DNA of 64,000 nt from Montifringilla adamsi (Eukaryota > Chordata > Aves > Passeriformes > Passeridae). The position numbers were made by a program, and so were the translations under genes. The stretch is from assembly GCA_017590115.1 (NCBI GenBank), contig JAGGNK010003113.1:1166209-1230208 (forward strand), read 5' to 3'. This document shows positions 1 through 25,926 of this stretch, piece after piece (the stretch's first letter is position 1; every line of letters starts with the position of its first letter). A model generated the notes under the pieces. The model saw only the letters and a program-made list of their open reading frames with translations. It was not told the origin of the DNA and searched no databases.

Positions 1-68
1 CAATAATACAAACAGTTTTCATTGTCGAGTCAACAATGATGGGAGAAGGAGCCTGGTGCTATTACCGG

Positions 69-77
69 TATAAAAGG
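69..77 (+). promoter_or_regulatory. TATA-box-like sequence TATAAAAGG
   Basis: A perfect TATAAAAGG lies at 69-77. No coding exon, CpG island or convincing splice donor follows within the next few hundred bases, so this may be a chance match. It is recorded only because the consensus match is complete. Confidence 0.15.
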
Positions 78-838
78 CACTGTAGGAAAGCTCAGGACAG
101 GAGGATGCAGTCAGGATCAACAGCAGGGTTTAGCAGATTACAGTTATATTTGTATTCGGGAAGGAGAAGCCTTCCATCCCCAGTGGGCTGGAGCCAGAAA
201 GATGGAGCCAGCGGTGGGGGTTCAGGCTGCAAGGAAAAACTCTTAGAGCAGCACTGGAAGCAGCTGCAGCAAAGTGCTGATGGCAGCGGGTTTGGACAAG
301 GGCAGGTTTGCAGCACGTCAGCCCAAGGTTGTGCTCTCCTCATGAGGAGTCACTCAGGGAAAAACTCACAGCTGCAAGGCAAGAGAGGCTGTGCAGCAAC
401 AGCCCGAGGCTTGCACAATCCTCCACATTTTCACTAAAAAGTGTTTATTTGGAAAAGCCAGTGTTTGCAGGGTGGATGGGTGATGTGGCACACACTGTAT
501 CCTGACCCTGCTGTCACTCGGGCAGGTTTGAGGATGGTGGGGAGAAAGTGGGTGCCTCCACAGGGCTGGTGCACGGACGCCAGGCAGTACCTGTGTTTCA
601 CAGGCATCCTCCCAACACCTATGTTGCTTACCACCCCATTCCTTCTCCTCAGCCTTCCTGACCCCTGTCAATCTGAATAGGGCATTTTTGGAGAACACAC
701 AATCCCATGCCACCCCATACCCTTGGATGTACATGGTGAGGTGATGGGCAGCATCATCTACATTGTGCCCATGGTAGTGAGGAAAAGGATGCAGATTTGC
801 CAGCTGTTGTGCCATGGTGGCAGGAGTCAAGCAGGCAG

Positions 839-840
<2 letters not shown>

Positions 841-887
<47 letters not shown>
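841..887. repeat. (ATCT)n tetranucleotide microsatellite
   Basis: Nearly twelve uninterrupted ATCT units, followed by a degenerate tail to about 900. This is a typical polymorphic microsatellite. A longer compound repeat of the same motif lies at 55.8 kb. Confidence 0.95.
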
Positions 888-2049
888 ATCTTTCTATCAT
901 CTCAGGCACAAAAGCCTCCCCACCATGGGGGGCCGTGGGAGGCTGAAAAGCCGGACAGGAGGTCAGGAAATTGTTGGCTAATGTCAGGGACCGAGTGGGG
1001 CCAGGGTGGCCATTCCCACCAGGAGCGATGATGTCAGGCGGCGGCTGGGCCAGGAGGCAGGAAGCCCAACGCAGCCAGCGAGTCTGTCCTCCTTGGACTT
1101 CCCCATGTGTTTTCATGAACAATGCACCTCGTGTCAGGGACACTGGGAGGCAGGTCCTCCTTCACTTGGGACACTGCAAGGTTCATCCTCCTGCACTGGG
1201 AACACTGTTGTGCCGTTCCAGGTGCTGCTCTTTGCTCATGTGAGCTCTGGGATGGTGCTGGCATTGCACACTTTGCAGGGGGATTTGGTGTGCCTGCTGC
1301 ATTGCTGTGAGGTCTGGGGGTGACAGCTCTGCTGCTATACTGTGCTGCTTCCCTGGCACATCTGGCCTTGTGTGAGGAGAAAACAGGCTGGTGAGCTCCA
1401 GAGGAAGTGCTTGGAGAAAGGATGGCCATGCCAGCTGCTGGTCCTCTCCCACTTCCAGCTCAGCTCAGAGAAGGCACATACCTGCTTTGAGCATCCAGCC
1501 ATGCCTGCTTCGGTATCCAGATATTCCATCTGGAAGTGGAAACAGCAATTACTCAAATGTGACAGGAAAGGTTCTGTCAGCCTGAGACACTTAGGGAAGC
1601 TGTGAGATGTGGAAAAGCCTCTCCAGGCTGCAGGTCCCCACTGAAGTGAGGAGTGTCCATGGCCCTGTCCTTATCTTCTCAGCCCAGGCAGCTGGGGCTT
1701 AGTTTTGCATCTCGGCCCCTTTGTGAACTGAGTGGGCATTCAGAGTGCGCAGGGGCTGCAAACGGGGTGGCTGCAACAGAGCAAGACACCTGGTCACAAA
1801 CAGGAGGAGGGAGAGGGACTTCCTGAGGCCAGCGAGCTCATGGGTGGCCCCAAGGACTCGAGCTCGGCCTCTTCCTCCACCCCACCCAGCACACCCTTGT
1901 TTTCGCAGGGGTGCCTCCGTGCTGGGGCTGCCGCAGGCTGCGTTTGCCAGCGGCTGGCAGCGATGGCTGTGCTGGTGCCGACAGGCCGGCTGGCATGCTT
2001 CCCCCCAGGGAGGCTTTAGCAGGAGGCTGTGCATTTCTGGGAATTGTGT

Positions 2050-2175
2050 TGGTTATTGTTCGAGCTGCAAGTGTGCGGCGCGCTGATGAGATCAGGGGCT
2101 CGGTGCTCGGGCTGGGGCAGCGGAGCCGCTGCAGAGCCGCTGATGGGGCGATAAGCGGGACAAGGTTCTTATCTG
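2050..2175. promoter_or_regulatory. Possible regulatory patch with paired GATA motifs
   Basis: A locally GC-rich patch contains GATAAG at 2150-2155 and its inverted counterpart CTTATC at 2168-2173, 12 bp apart. An ATTGTT (SOX-type) motif lies near 2056. Motif clusters of this size occur by chance, and no conservation can be judged here. If the neighbouring gene is SOX18, as synteny suggests, an endothelial enhancer would be one reading. That is inference. Confidence 0.2.
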
Positions 2176-5100
2176 TGCTGCCATCGCTGCGGGGAGCAGA
2201 GGGCACGGCACAGCTGCGGTGACCTGGCTCTGCTCGATGAGGGCAGTGAAGAGGGAGCACGCTGCCTTTGCCCTCCGGCAAAGCACGGCTGAATGCTGAA
2301 GTTGTTTCAGAGAAAAGGCCCCAGCCCTCCTCGCTGAGCCTCTCCTTCCTCCTCTCTGCCAGTCAATCCCTGTCTCCAGCCCCTTTGAGGTCTCGACCCC
2401 AATCCTGTGTGATCTACCACAAGCTTGCTCCTTTGCTGACAGGACACAGGTCTCATTGATCCCAAACTGTGTGGGAGACAGTATCAGAGCTCTGCTTGCA
2501 AAAGCACGGAGAGGAAGGTGTTTGAGCCCTTTGCAATTCTTTGCTGTGGCTGAACTGAGAGGTGCCATGTTACCCCATAAGAAGTCAACAATTTTTTCCC
2601 TCCAGCTCCTCAGGAGGACGCCTCCACTGTGGCTTTTGACACAGAGCAAAGTCATGAGATCCCGAGGAGGCCAGACCTGCTGCCACGGAGGGGCACTGCC
2701 ATCCAGAGAGCTTCCCACTGCCCAGGTCTGGAGATTGCATGGGTGAGCAGGGACAGCGTAGGAAATGCTACATGGGAAAACCCTGTGTGGGAGCCCAGGA
2801 GCCCCTGCCTTCCCACAGCAGACTTATCAAGGCACCAGTTCAGTGGTGCTTTCCATGGGCCAAAAGGGAAGTGCATACACACCAGACTTCTCAGGGTCAA
2901 GGATGCTGGGCAAGCAGTGAGAGGAGAGGCTGCAGGGGGCAAGGGAGGGAACCGGGGCGTGGGGAAGGAGACACAAATAGCAAAATGAATGGCTTGAACT
3001 TCCTATGTTTTATGGAGGTGAATAAAAGGAGACAGTGAGGGGGAGAGAAAGGAGACCTGAGTGCCTGTACAGGCTCTCACGCTCACACAGGCCAGCCCAG
3101 ACCCACCATCTGCTGGTGGCTGATGCGGGGTGGCAGCCTGCACCCACTTGGCTGGCATGGCTCTGGGCTGGCTGCTTGTCTGGCCCAGTGTCCCCCGGGG
3201 GCATCTCATGAAGCGTGACAGGCTGCTGCTTAGCATTTATTCCTCTCCCTGTCATTATTGTTTTGAACAGCAGCCAGTGTAATTAAAATCGTTAGGAGGA
3301 AGAGGTTTAGGGAAAATCCAAAATGTCTCAGAAGAGCATCTGCAAAGCTGGAGGTCCAAACTCCACCCTGGCACTCGCGATGAGCAGGACCCTTGGGAGC
3401 CATCATCTCCTCTGCATCCTCCCTTCCATGCTCCCCGTTTCTCAGGGTGGCAGAGGCTGGGCTAGCACACAGGGTGGTCCTGGCCACATTCCCCTTGCAG
3501 CTGCTGCCCACTGTAGCCAAATCCTGCAGCTTTTCTTGGTGTAGGACTTGTCCCAGGAGGTCCAGATGGCAGTGTCCCCAGGCATGGGTGCTCACCTGCA
3601 GCTCCAGGTAAGATGTAGTGCGGGGATGCAGGGAGTGGAGGACACAGAGCCTCTGTGGGCTGCTCTTCCAGAATGGCATGGATGGATCCTAAAATATCTC
3701 CCAGGAACCAGGATGCTTTCTGTTGTGTTAGGAGGGCCTGTGCCACAAGAGGAGGTGTGGAGAGGTCCCTTGGCTCCTGAAAGGAGAAAACAGGATGGTC
3801 TGTAAGACAGAAATGGAAGCCACCGTTCATACCACATTCTCCAGGTTTCCTAAGTGTTTGAATGGAGGATTTGACTGCTCTGGGGTCAAATGTCCCCAGT
3901 GCCAGGGCTAGGAGATTAAGGACATCAGACGGCTGCAGCAAGGAGGGGAAGAAAAGGCAGATCCCTGCCTCCATTCCAGGGCTGGCACAAGTGCATACTT
4001 AGAGGATCAGTCAGGAGCCCTCCAGCCAAGGCTGAGGGTGAAAAGGAGAGCAGATACATCAAAACCATGACGGTGAAAAGGAGGGGAGATACATCAAAAC
4101 CCCTCCTCAAAATAAGTGTTGCTCTGGCAGAGCCTATGGCAGCTGCTCCATCTCCTGCCTCAGTGTCTCCCAGCTACTGATTATCTTTTGTTCTCTGGAT
4201 GGGGTCACTCATTACCAGCTCAGAGCCCAGTGTGTCACCTAGGACAGCCAGTCCTCCAAACAGTCACCTGCTGAGGTCCTGGAGATCTGAGCACCCCTGA
4301 AGTTAGGGGGTGTCTCAGGACAGAGCTTCCCTGTGGGTTTTATGGTGGGTGGATGAACAAGGCAGGCCCAGGAGGGCCTCTCATCTCTTCTTTTTCCAAA
4401 AGTGGACCAAATGAAGCCTCTGGTGGTTGGGAGCAGAGAAAGGGTGGGGTTTGATGGCTGATCTCCAAATGACTTGAACTTACTGGGGATATTGGAAGCA
4501 ACTCAATCCAGCCCATTCGCTGTGTTCAAATCTGCTGAGAGTTGCTTGGGAAATACAGTAGCCCAGTGGAAAAAACAGGTGAGATTTTTGTGGGGTTTTA
4601 TTTTGCAGGAAACTTCTCCTGGCTCTCCCAGATCTGCCTGCCAAGGGCAGCTGCCAGCGAGGCACCACAAACAGAGACTTTCAGGGAGTCTCTTGGTGTG
4701 CAGGGGTCAGCAAAAGCCCCCTCCCAGCCTCTCCCTGACGGACTCGCCCCTGCTCTGTTTTTAGCACATTCAAGTAGCTGCTTTCACAAGAGGTAAAAGA
4801 AAGTTCATGGATCCGTTGACAGATCACCCCAAGCGGGAATTTCTCTGGGAATTCCTGCAATAGCAGGTTGGCTCCCGCGGAGGTGGAGTTTCCTCTGGAT
4901 CTACCTCCACCCAGGCTTGGGGAGTGCTCCGGCCACCGGCTCCACGCTTGGGGGGCAGGGCTGAGCGACGCCACCGCTGCTTCCCAGCCAAGGTCAGCCA
5001 GAAACCCTCCCTGCTCTGCAAGCGCCTGGCCTGTTGTGTCCTGTTAACCCTTGGGAAGAGCAGAGCCACAGGCTGACAGGCTTGGGCTGCAGAGCTGGCC

Positions 5101-5919
5101 TGTGGGCACACAGGGGCAGGGGACGTGCCCAGCAGGCACGGAGGGCTGCAGGCATGAGGATTTCGTGCCATTCTGTCCTTGGGGACCTGCTGCCAAGCAG
5201 GCAGGGGTGGGCCCTGGGTGAGGCTGGCTGCCACTGCAGGAGGCCAGCGCTGGCAGGGTGATGGCTCCTGCTCCAGGCAGGGAGCAATGGGGTGATGGCG
5301 CTCATGATTAGTGACTGTGTGCTCTGGAATCTGAGACACGTCCCCGGCCATACTTGTGGTCAGGAACCATCTCTGCGTTGCAGCGACACAAACCACACTC
5401 ACAGTGGCAGCAGTGCTGCTCGAGCGTGTCTCTGACGCCGAGGACCGGCGTGACCCGACCCCACACACGGGACAGGCAGCTGCTCATTTCCAGAAGGTCC
5501 TCTTGTTGGGACTTGTTTCCTCCTCCCTAACAGAGGTGGGCCTCTCAAAAATGGCACCCCCTGACTTCACAGCCAGACCCTGCCAAGGGCTGGAGGATTT
5601 CCAGGTGCTGCACAGGCTCCAGACTGCGGGGTGGAGGGAACCCACTTCTTTGCAAGAAGTTTCAAGGTGTCATGCTAGGGAGAGGGTCCAGGGCTCACTT
5701 TTGGTCTGGGACCACCTTTGCTGCTTTAGGGATGAACTGACACGTGTCTTACACATCCAGGGAGCAGCTCTTGCTCAAGGGGATCCCAGAGCTCCATGGT
5801 GTTTCTATAAATCTCCATGGTATTGCTATAAAGAACAGCAAGCTGGCAGCTTGCTAGTGGGCAGATCTGGGGGTCAGCCACCCATCAGGGCTTTAGCACT
5901 GATCTGTTCAATACTTCTG

Positions 5920-6041
5920 TCTCTGGAGGTATTCAAAACCCACGTGGACAAGTTCCTGTATCACCTGTTTTAGGTGACTCTGAAGGTGGGCTGGACGATC
6001 TCCAAGCCCTTGAACCCTACCAATCCTGTGATTCTGTGATT
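5920..6041 (+). mobile_element. CR1 LINE 3'-end fragment
   Basis: The text from 'ctctggaggtattcaaaacc' through 'ctggacgatctcc' to the terminal 'gtgattctgtgatt' follows the 3' end of avian CR1 LINEs in order. Only the last 120 or so bases are present, which is the usual 5'-truncated form. It carries no open reading frame and is a dead copy. Confidence 0.85.
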
Positions 6042-6550
6042 ATGTCCTCAGTGACTCAGCCTGCCCCAGGACAGAGTGCACTTGGAGATGAGTGCTGGGA
6101 ATTCTGATTCCCAAGACCTGCCTGTGCATCCCGAGCCCACACGTAGCATATCCTTGTGCTTCCACACGATCTGCTGCTCCATCGGGGCCGGACACGGCCG
6201 CTCTTCACAGCACAGTCAAGGCCCTCTCTGAACCATCGGCGCTTGGCGAGGGCTGTGCAGGCGGCTGTGCATGGAAGTTCTCCCTCTGTCAGGAACCAGC
6301 TGGAGGAGCGACAGCGCTCAGCAGCAGCTCCCGGGGGATGCGCTGCCCTCGCACAGTGTTCGAGTGCCATCTACAGGGGGTCTAGCCTGGCTCCCCCAAA
6401 ACACCCGTCCTCTCACCGCCGGTTACTGCTGTGCAGTCCCCAAGGCCGGATGAGGGGCACAGCCTCGGTTTATGCAGGGAGCATTTATCCCGTTTATCCA
6501 GCAGTTTATCCAGCACTGCTCCGAGGGCTCAGGACAGTCATGGACAATAG

Positions 6551-6966
6551 TCACAGTCACAGAATGGTTTGGGGTGGAAGGGACCTTAAACTCATCATGT
6601 CCCACCACCCCCTCCCATGGGCAGGGACCCCGTCCACTATCCCGGGCTGCTCCAGCATCATCCAGCCTTGGCCATGAACGCTTCCAGGGATCCAGGGGCA
6701 GCCACAGCTTCTCTGGGCACCTTGTCCAGTGCTGTCACCACCCTCACAGGGAAGAATTTCTTTCCAATACTCCATCTAACCCTGCCCTCAGTCAGTGTGA
6801 AGCCGTTCCTCCTTGCTCTGTCATTCCAGGCCCTTGTCCAAACCCTCCCTCCATCTCTCTTCGAGCCTCCTTTAGGCAGGGGAAGGGGCTTTGAAGGCCT
6901 GCCCGGAGCCTTCTCTTCTCCAGGCTGAACCCCGCAGCTCTCAGCCTGTCTCCACTGCAGAGGTGC
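6551..6966 (-). mobile_element. CR1 LINE fragment, reverse orientation
   Basis: Read on the - strand, this is a roughly 415-bp CR1 3' region. It starts on the + strand with 'cacagaatggtttggggtgg', continues through 'catgggcagggaccccgtcc', and ends near 'cagcctgtctccactgcaga'. It is 5'-truncated and non-coding. Its left end is the CR1 3' terminus. Its right end runs directly into the TCEA2 CpG island, so the insertion marks the island's boundary. Confidence 0.85.
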
Positions 6967-7235
6967 TCATTATCTCCGTGGCCTCCTCCGGACCCGCTGC
7001 AGCACTGTGGGACACGGCTGTTCCTGCCGTGCCATGGCACAGCCCCGCGGGCGGGGACGGGGGTCCCTCAGCCGGGCTCCGCTCCGAGCCCCCTCCTCGG
7101 GGCGAACCGCAGCCCCCACAGCGCCTCCGGCGGCCGGGCGGCACCGCGCGGGACGGGCGCGGGGCACGGTGGGAGATGAAGTCCCGCCCGTGGGTAGCGC
7201 TCCGGCAGGCGGCGGGTGGAGCTGGCGTCCCGAGG

Positions 7236-7247
7236 ACTACAACTCCC
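7236..7247 (+). promoter_or_regulatory. ZNF143-like element
   Basis: ACTACAACTCCC matches the core ACTACAnnTCCC of the ZNF143 (Staf)/THAP11 motif. That motif is known to lie near start sites of CpG-island promoters. It sits 127 bp upstream of the TCEA2 start codon. Confidence 0.5.
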
Positions 7248-7373
7248 GTCGTACCCCGCGTGCGCCCGCCCTGACTGCGGCACCGGGGGCTGAGGTGGGC
7301 ACCGGGCACCGACCGCAGCTCCCCCCGCCCGGACCCCCGTCCGGCCCCGGCACCGATCCCGGGGAGCGGCGAG

Positions 7374-22156
<14,783 letters not shown>

Positions 22157-22430
22157 CATGTGCCAAGGCCCAGAGCGGCAGCCAAACGCAGACCTGAGCG
22201 CAGCCTCCACACGCCGGCTCCCATGGCAGTTGTGTTTTGTGTCCCAGTGAGTTTGCATTGTCACACGATGAGAGCAGCAGCGGGGAGGCCTGGGCCTCGC
22301 AGAGAGCCACAGCCATGGGCTGACAGGTTGGCAGGAGAGCTCACTAAACACACCCAGTCATTACTTTCTCATCTAAGCGAGTACGGTCACTTTCTCTTCA
22401 AAACTAATATTAAACATTTTTGTCAGTTTC
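22157..22430 (+). other. TCEA2: TCEA2 3' UTR
   Basis: This runs from the stop codon to the likely cleavage site just after ATTAAA at 22409-22414. The end is estimated; cleavage normally falls 10-30 nt after the signal. GT-rich sequence (ACTGTGTGTGCAGG) follows near 22445, as expected downstream of a cleavage site. Confidence 0.65.
22409..22414 (+). terminator. TCEA2: Poly(A) signal ATTAAA of TCEA2
   Basis: This is the most common variant hexamer, 253 nt after the TCEA2 stop, with a GT-rich element about 35 nt downstream. It is the first credible signal after the stop. Later AATAAA matches at 24265 and 24538 could serve longer isoforms. Confidence 0.65.
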
Positions 22431-24693
22431 TGACTTTTATTTCAACTGTGTGTGCAGGACTTTGTTTTTCCAGCATGGGAACTTGACAGGCAGCCCATGT
22501 CCAGTGGATGAGGACTGAATAATGCCTGGAGTAGCAGAAAGTGAGATGTGACTTGCAGGCACACCCGTGGTGTGTGAAGGCTTGTTTCTGTCACCTCACG
22601 GAATCTCAACCACTGGGCCACGGCCTGGGGCAGTGGGTGGGCAGTACTGTTGACAGGAAACAGCTTTTGGGGCGGAGATCAGATGTTACTTTCCATCTTT
22701 GCAGCATTCACTGGATTTTGCACTGATTCCTTGACATCTTGAGCCTTTAAATGCCAACAACATCGGCTGCTGCAAAGATCAGAATGTACTGCCCAGGTTG
22801 TAACAGACTGAAAGCAGGGTGACACCAGCCACAGAAAATCCCACCCCAAACTGTTCAAAGGGAGTTCCAGGCACTTTCCTGTTTGTGCTCTGCTTGTAGC
22901 TTGACAGCTGAAAAACAGCCTGGAGTTTCAGAGGGGCTTGCTGGAGAGGCTCAGGAGGAGGGAAAATGCTGCAAATACAGGAATTTTTCCAGAGGCTTGG
23001 ATCTGGACAAGGTAAGGGCTAGAGGGATGGGTGGGAGCTGTTGGCACCTACTGTAGAAGTGGAGGAGGTTTGAAGTGAGCTCAGAGCTGGTGCTTGGAAG
23101 GGGTCAGATAAGGAAAGGATCCTGTAGCAAGGCCAGCCCCAGGTGTCACATCTGCAGATGTCACCCTGTGAGAGAGAGATAGAGAATCGGCCTCCTTCTG
23201 GGTGCTAAGTAAAACCTGATGGGGACATTCCATCTGAGCTCACAACAGCTTTCAGCCAGACTTAAAATCCCTCTTCTTTCCTTTTCATAGCCTTTAACCT
23301 GGGTGATGCAGCATTTGGGGGATCCCAGAAAGGTCTGTGGGTCTGAGGCTGCCCGGGAGCAGTGCTGTGCCCTCCAGCTCTTGTGCTGACGGGCAGGGCA
23401 GGAGCATTTGCAGTCACATCTCTCATGGCATCGCTTCCCTCTTCCAGAGTGAAAAACAAGTATTTCCACTGGCTTCCCAGCATGCCAGACAGCAGACACT
23501 GAGCAGAGACCTCGGAGATGTTTGGAGAGGAGTGAGCAGCCACATGAAAGCAGCGGAAAACGTGCTCCCAGCCCCTTTGAGGGCTGTGCTGCTCCGGAGG
23601 CAGGGATCCCACCAGCATCCTTCGCTCAGGGCTTTCACTTTACAGGGTGCAGCCAAGTCTCCCAAGAAGGAAAATATTCAAAGACGCTGACAACTCCTTT
23701 AAGCCTCACGAGTCTTGTGGTGAATGGGATTATTCAAGCCAGGCTTGGGAGGGAGCAGTGTCCTCACAGTGATGCTGAAAAAACTTCAGGATCTAAAACC
23801 CACGCTGACCACAGCACTGGCTCGTGCTCTGGGAAAGGGAGCCAGCTCTTCACCAGTGCCTCTTGCCTTTCTTCTTGTGTTCGTGTGAGGAGTGGAGCTG
23901 AGCTTGTGTACAGCCTTCTGACAATCCTGAATTAGGTACCAAGAGTCCCAAGCAGGAGTTTGAGAAAAGTACCATGTCATTTTGCAGTTCCATTTTCTGG
24001 GATAACACCAAGGAGAGCCAGGGAGGGGAAACACACCGGATAAAAAGGTGTTTCAGAAGTAAAAGTTTGCTTGTAAGGTGTTAAAAAGGAAGTGGGAGCA
24101 AGGGAAAAACTAGATTATCTCTAGTGGGGTCTTCTCTGTGCTGAGACCTTTGTGGTGTGTGGAGGGGCTTTGACCACCAGCCACGCTCTTGAACAGCTTC
24201 AGGGATGTTCAACCTCCAACCCTCAGGTTGGGACCACGTTTCAGAGTGTTTCCCTTACTCACAGAATAAACCCAGAACTAAAACTTCCCCTGTGCAGGGT
24301 GGGGATGCTGTAAGGTTGCAGACTGGGGGAAAACCTGCCAATAATAACAATATTGACATTCCTAATAAACCATTGCTGGTCTCTCTCAAAAATACATTTT
24401 CTTGAACTGTATTTCCAGCTTGGCAAAGAAAACTAAATTTACTGACATGAATTTCCACACAGTCATGCCATGAGGAAGGAAGGAAACAAAAACAAAAAAA
24501 AAAGCTGAAAGAATTGGTTTGTTTAAAAAATATGTTCAATAAAAAGCACTTTTTTTCTTTTGGAAGGGCTGAACAGAGGAGGGAAAGGGGTGGATAAATA
24601 AGAAACTGCTGTGGTGGATCAGGAAAAGCAAAGACTGGCAGCAAAATCCCTGTGTTGGCTTTGTTTCAGTATGAAGGGCAGGGACAGACATGT
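22431..24693. other. Spacer between convergent TCEA2 and RGS19
   Basis: No exon, RNA gene or mobile element was recognised. AATAAA hexamers on the + strand at 24265-24270 and 24538-24543 might end rare long TCEA2 transcripts. Confidence 0.5.
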
Positions 24694-24699
24694 TTTAAT
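24694..24699 (-). terminator. RGS19: Candidate poly(A) signal of RGS19
   Basis: ATTAAA is read on the - strand here, about 1 kb past the RGS19 stop. It is the first standard hexamer seen in that direction. A TATAAA variant at 25233-25238 could act earlier. The choice is uncertain. Confidence 0.4.
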
Positions 24700-25737
24700 C
24701 CTGGATACTGAGCCTTCAGTAAATCATTCCTTGTGCTGTGCAAAAACATGGGAATTCTGTCTCCTCCCTGTGACACTTCCCATCCTGTGTGGAGCCAGGT
24801 CCCTGTTCCAGGGGTCAGGGCAGACCCCTGGGCTTCTCCCTGCTGGCGCAGCAGGTCTGGGCCAGCTGGGAGCTCTCATGGAGGCATCCTGGTGCCTGTG
24901 GGTTCTGCAGGAGGGCAAACAACGCCTGCACTGGTGCTTCCCCCCTCTCTGAGGTCCATGAACCAGGGATGGAGGATGCTCTGGGTTTGGAGTGACTGTG
25001 TGGTGTCACACAGGGGCTGAGGCAGTGCTGATGTGTCATGGGGACTGGCAGGGGAGGCAGCTGTAGACATCTCCTGCCCACCCCCCAGCACATCCCCACG
25101 GTCCCTTATGGTACCTCAGAGCTCTGCCCTCTGCTCCATCTGGATCCATTGGGAATACAAACAGCCTCTAGCACCAACCCCCTGCCCTCTGGGCCACCTC
25201 AAACAGCTGGAACCAGGTAAACCTGACAAGTTTTTATATGTACAGAGATGCTCCTCAACCCCCCCTCCCGCACCTCAAGTCCCCCAGTAAAAGCCAACCA
25301 AAAGAGCATTTAAAATTAAAAAAACAAACCCAAACTAACAACAGTCAACCTCCCCCCACCTCAAAAAAACCCCAACCCAGTCCCCAACTGGGTCTCAGGT
25401 GGCAAATGGGGACATGCCGTGTCCCCAGGTGTGGTGGAGATGGGATAAAGTGACCTCTTCCAAACAGGTGTGGGGGGAGCCAGGCGCTGGGCACTGTCCT
25501 GTGCTCCCCCAGCTCGCTCTGGCCAGCACTGGGGACGGGGCAGAGAATCAGTAGTATGAACTGGCCCAGGCTGTGTGCTGGGGACAGTCCTGGAGTGTGG
25601 CCCAGACACGGGGGTGACAGTTCATAGGTAAAAAGCTAAAAACTTGGTGAGGTCTGGCAAGGTGGGCGGCAGAGGGGAGGAGGCACCGTCCCTGGCCACC
25701 ATGTCCCCACTGGTGTCCCCACGGCTAGTGGGTGCCC
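24700..25737 (-). other. RGS19: Probable RGS19 3' UTR
   Basis: This sequence follows the RGS19 stop on the - strand. On the mRNA strand it is G/T-rich, particularly 25255-25390, with several runs of three to six G separated by short T tracts. The extent depends on which poly(A) signal is used. Confidence 0.45.
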
Positions 25738-25926
25738 TTAGGACTCCGAGGAGGAGTGGGAGACGGTCTGGAGCAGCGATTTGTAAATGGCAGAGTTCAG
25801 GAAGCGGGGATAGGAGTCTCTGTGCATCAGCGTGTAGATCTGGAGCTGTGCGTCGTCGAAGGTGTGCGAGGACGGCTCCTGCATCTTCCGGTTGATGACC
25901 TCCCGCACCCGCGAGTCCAGGCTCAC
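25738..25926 (-). CDS. RGS19: RGS19 last coding exon
   Basis: Residues 138-199 plus stop TAA. It begins VSLDSRVREVINRKMQEPSS after a CCCCCCAG acceptor and ends SHSSSES. It encodes the second half of the RGS domain, including DDAQLQIYTLMHRDSYPRFL, which forms part of the G-alpha contact surface. Confidence 0.95.
   Translation of the reverse strand: MSLDSRVREVINRKMQEPSSHTFDDAQLQIYTLMHRDSYPRFLNSAIYKSLLQTVSHSSSES

Larger units (their letters stand above)
1..5919. other. Intergenic DNA upstream of TCEA2
   Basis: No exon of a known protein was recognised on either strand. The open frames here are short or low in complexity, overlap one another on both strands, and resemble no family known to me. 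The stretch holds a TATC microsatellite at 841-887, a TATA-like sequence at 69-77, and a GC-rich patch with GATA motifs near 2.1 kb. By synteny with human 20q13.33 the next gene leftward would be SOX18, but no HMG-box coding sequence is present. Confidence 0.6.

Noticed and set aside
840..890. CRISPR-like regular repeat
   Set aside because: It is a simple ATCT microsatellite without spacers, and the DNA is vertebrate.
4824..5468. 214-codon open frame on the - strand upstream of TCEA2
   Set aside because: No recognisable domain; Ser/Pro/Arg-rich composition of GC-rich intergenic DNA, overlapped by frames on the other strand.
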